From NCBI RefSeq assembly GCF_000406165.1, contig NZ_CM001977.1:2116124-2180123 (forward strand): a DNA stretch of 64,000 nucleotides, given 5' to 3'. Origin of the DNA: Dickeya zeae NCPPB 2538 (lineage in GTDB: Bacteria; Pseudomonadota; Gammaproteobacteria; Enterobacterales; Enterobacteriaceae). Position 1 is the first letter of the stretch; each line of letters opens with the position of its first letter. Of this stretch, positions 63,764 through 64,000 are shown piece after piece. The notes under the pieces are model-generated. The model ran no database searches, was not told where the DNA came from, and worked only from the letters and a program-made list of their open reading frames with translations. A program made the position numbers and the translations under genes.

Positions 63764-64000
63764 ATGCAGAAAAAAACACGTAATTTACTCCTTCTTCTTA
63801 CCTCATCCCTGTTTAGTCTGGGTCTTTTTTCATCAGCACAGGCTGCGCAACACATCGTGATTGATAACGGCAACAGTGCGTTATCAAAAGAAGCGGCGCG
63901 CCAGAGTAGCGAAGACTGGAATGAGACACGTACATTGCGTAATAAAGTGAACAAGCATCTTGAAAAACGCGTTGATAAAGCCGATCGGGATTTCGATAAA
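63764..64000 (+). CDS. ynfB: YnfB family periplasmic protein (partial)
   Basis: The first 79 codons, running off the window end. A signal peptide (MQKKTRNLLLLLTSSLFSLG, cleavage after AQA) is followed by IVIDNGNSALSKEAARQSSEDWNETRTLRNKVNKHLEK, which matches YnfB (UPF0482, DUF1283) of E. coli. The function of the family is unknown. Confidence 0.88.
   Translation, partial: MQKKTRNLLLLLTSSLFSLGLFSSAQAAQHIVIDNGNSALSKEAARQSSEDWNETRTLRNKVNKHLEKRVDKADRDFDK

Noticed and set aside
1..64000. CRISPR arrays, tRNA and rRNA genes, intact insertion sequences, prophage genes
   Set aside because: No regularly spaced repeats, cloverleaf-like segments, transposase or phage structural genes were seen on reading the window.

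Overview
The window comes from a plant-pathogenic enterobacterium, almost certainly Dickeya (formerly Erwinia chrysanthemi). The strongest sign is the complete extracellular metalloprotease locus prtG-inh-prtDEF-prtB-prtC-prtA, with the matching type I exporter and the periplasmic inhibitor. Housekeeping genes are close to E. coli at the protein level (KdsA, PntAB, FNR, Ogt, Kup), and a bacterial expansin and a glucosylglycerate synthesis pair fit the same genus. I cannot fix the species.

Layout. 1-9.2 kb is core genome: the end of prmC, sirB1, kdsA, ydgH, the transhydrogenase pntAB, then uspE, fnr and ogt in the E. coli order. 9.3-15.2 kb holds a soluble FIST-domain chemoreceptor, periplasmic Cu/Zn superoxide dismutase, a small secreted protein of unknown function, and a transmembrane chemoreceptor with a consensus CRP site upstream and an NWTTF tail. 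15.3-16.9 kb is phenolic acid decarboxylase with a divergent LysR regulator. 16.9-24.1 kb is a ROK regulator divergent from a six-gene catabolic unit: an ABC importer, a glycerophosphodiester phosphodiesterase and an inositol-monophosphatase-type phosphatase. 24.1-28.1 kb is a three-gene redox cluster: a VioB-like ferritin-fold protein fused to a SnoaL-like domain, a GMC flavoprotein and a small subunit. 28.7-35.5 kb is the srfABC operon: a membrane-anchored protein, an actin/Hsp70-fold ATPase and a dynamin-like P-loop protein. qorB follows.

37.1-48.9 kb is the protease locus, preceded by a foldback repeat. The four proteases carry HExxHxxGxxH zinc motifs, GGxGxD calcium repeats and the C-terminal Asp-hydrophobic signal read by PrtDEF. 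Inh guards the periplasm. PrtC is a visible mosaic: its N-terminal half resembles PrtA and its C-terminal half is nearly identical to PrtB.

49-64 kb holds kup, an expansin, a TehA-type transporter, an AT-rich acyltransferase island, a YjbR protein, an ECF sigma factor with a small membrane partner, an exported metallo-beta-lactamase-fold hydrolase with its LysR regulator, a SnoaL-like protein, the glucosylglycerate pair, a YafE-type methyltransferase, ydfG and the start of ynfB. I saw no rRNA, tRNA, CRISPR array, intact insertion sequence or prophage.

The best candidates for something undescribed are the VioB-like/GMC cluster, the ABC-GDPD-IMPase operon, the competing RNA hairpins in front of inh, and srfABC, which is conserved but mechanistically unresolved. 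Family assignments rest on reading motifs and remembered homologs; no search was run.
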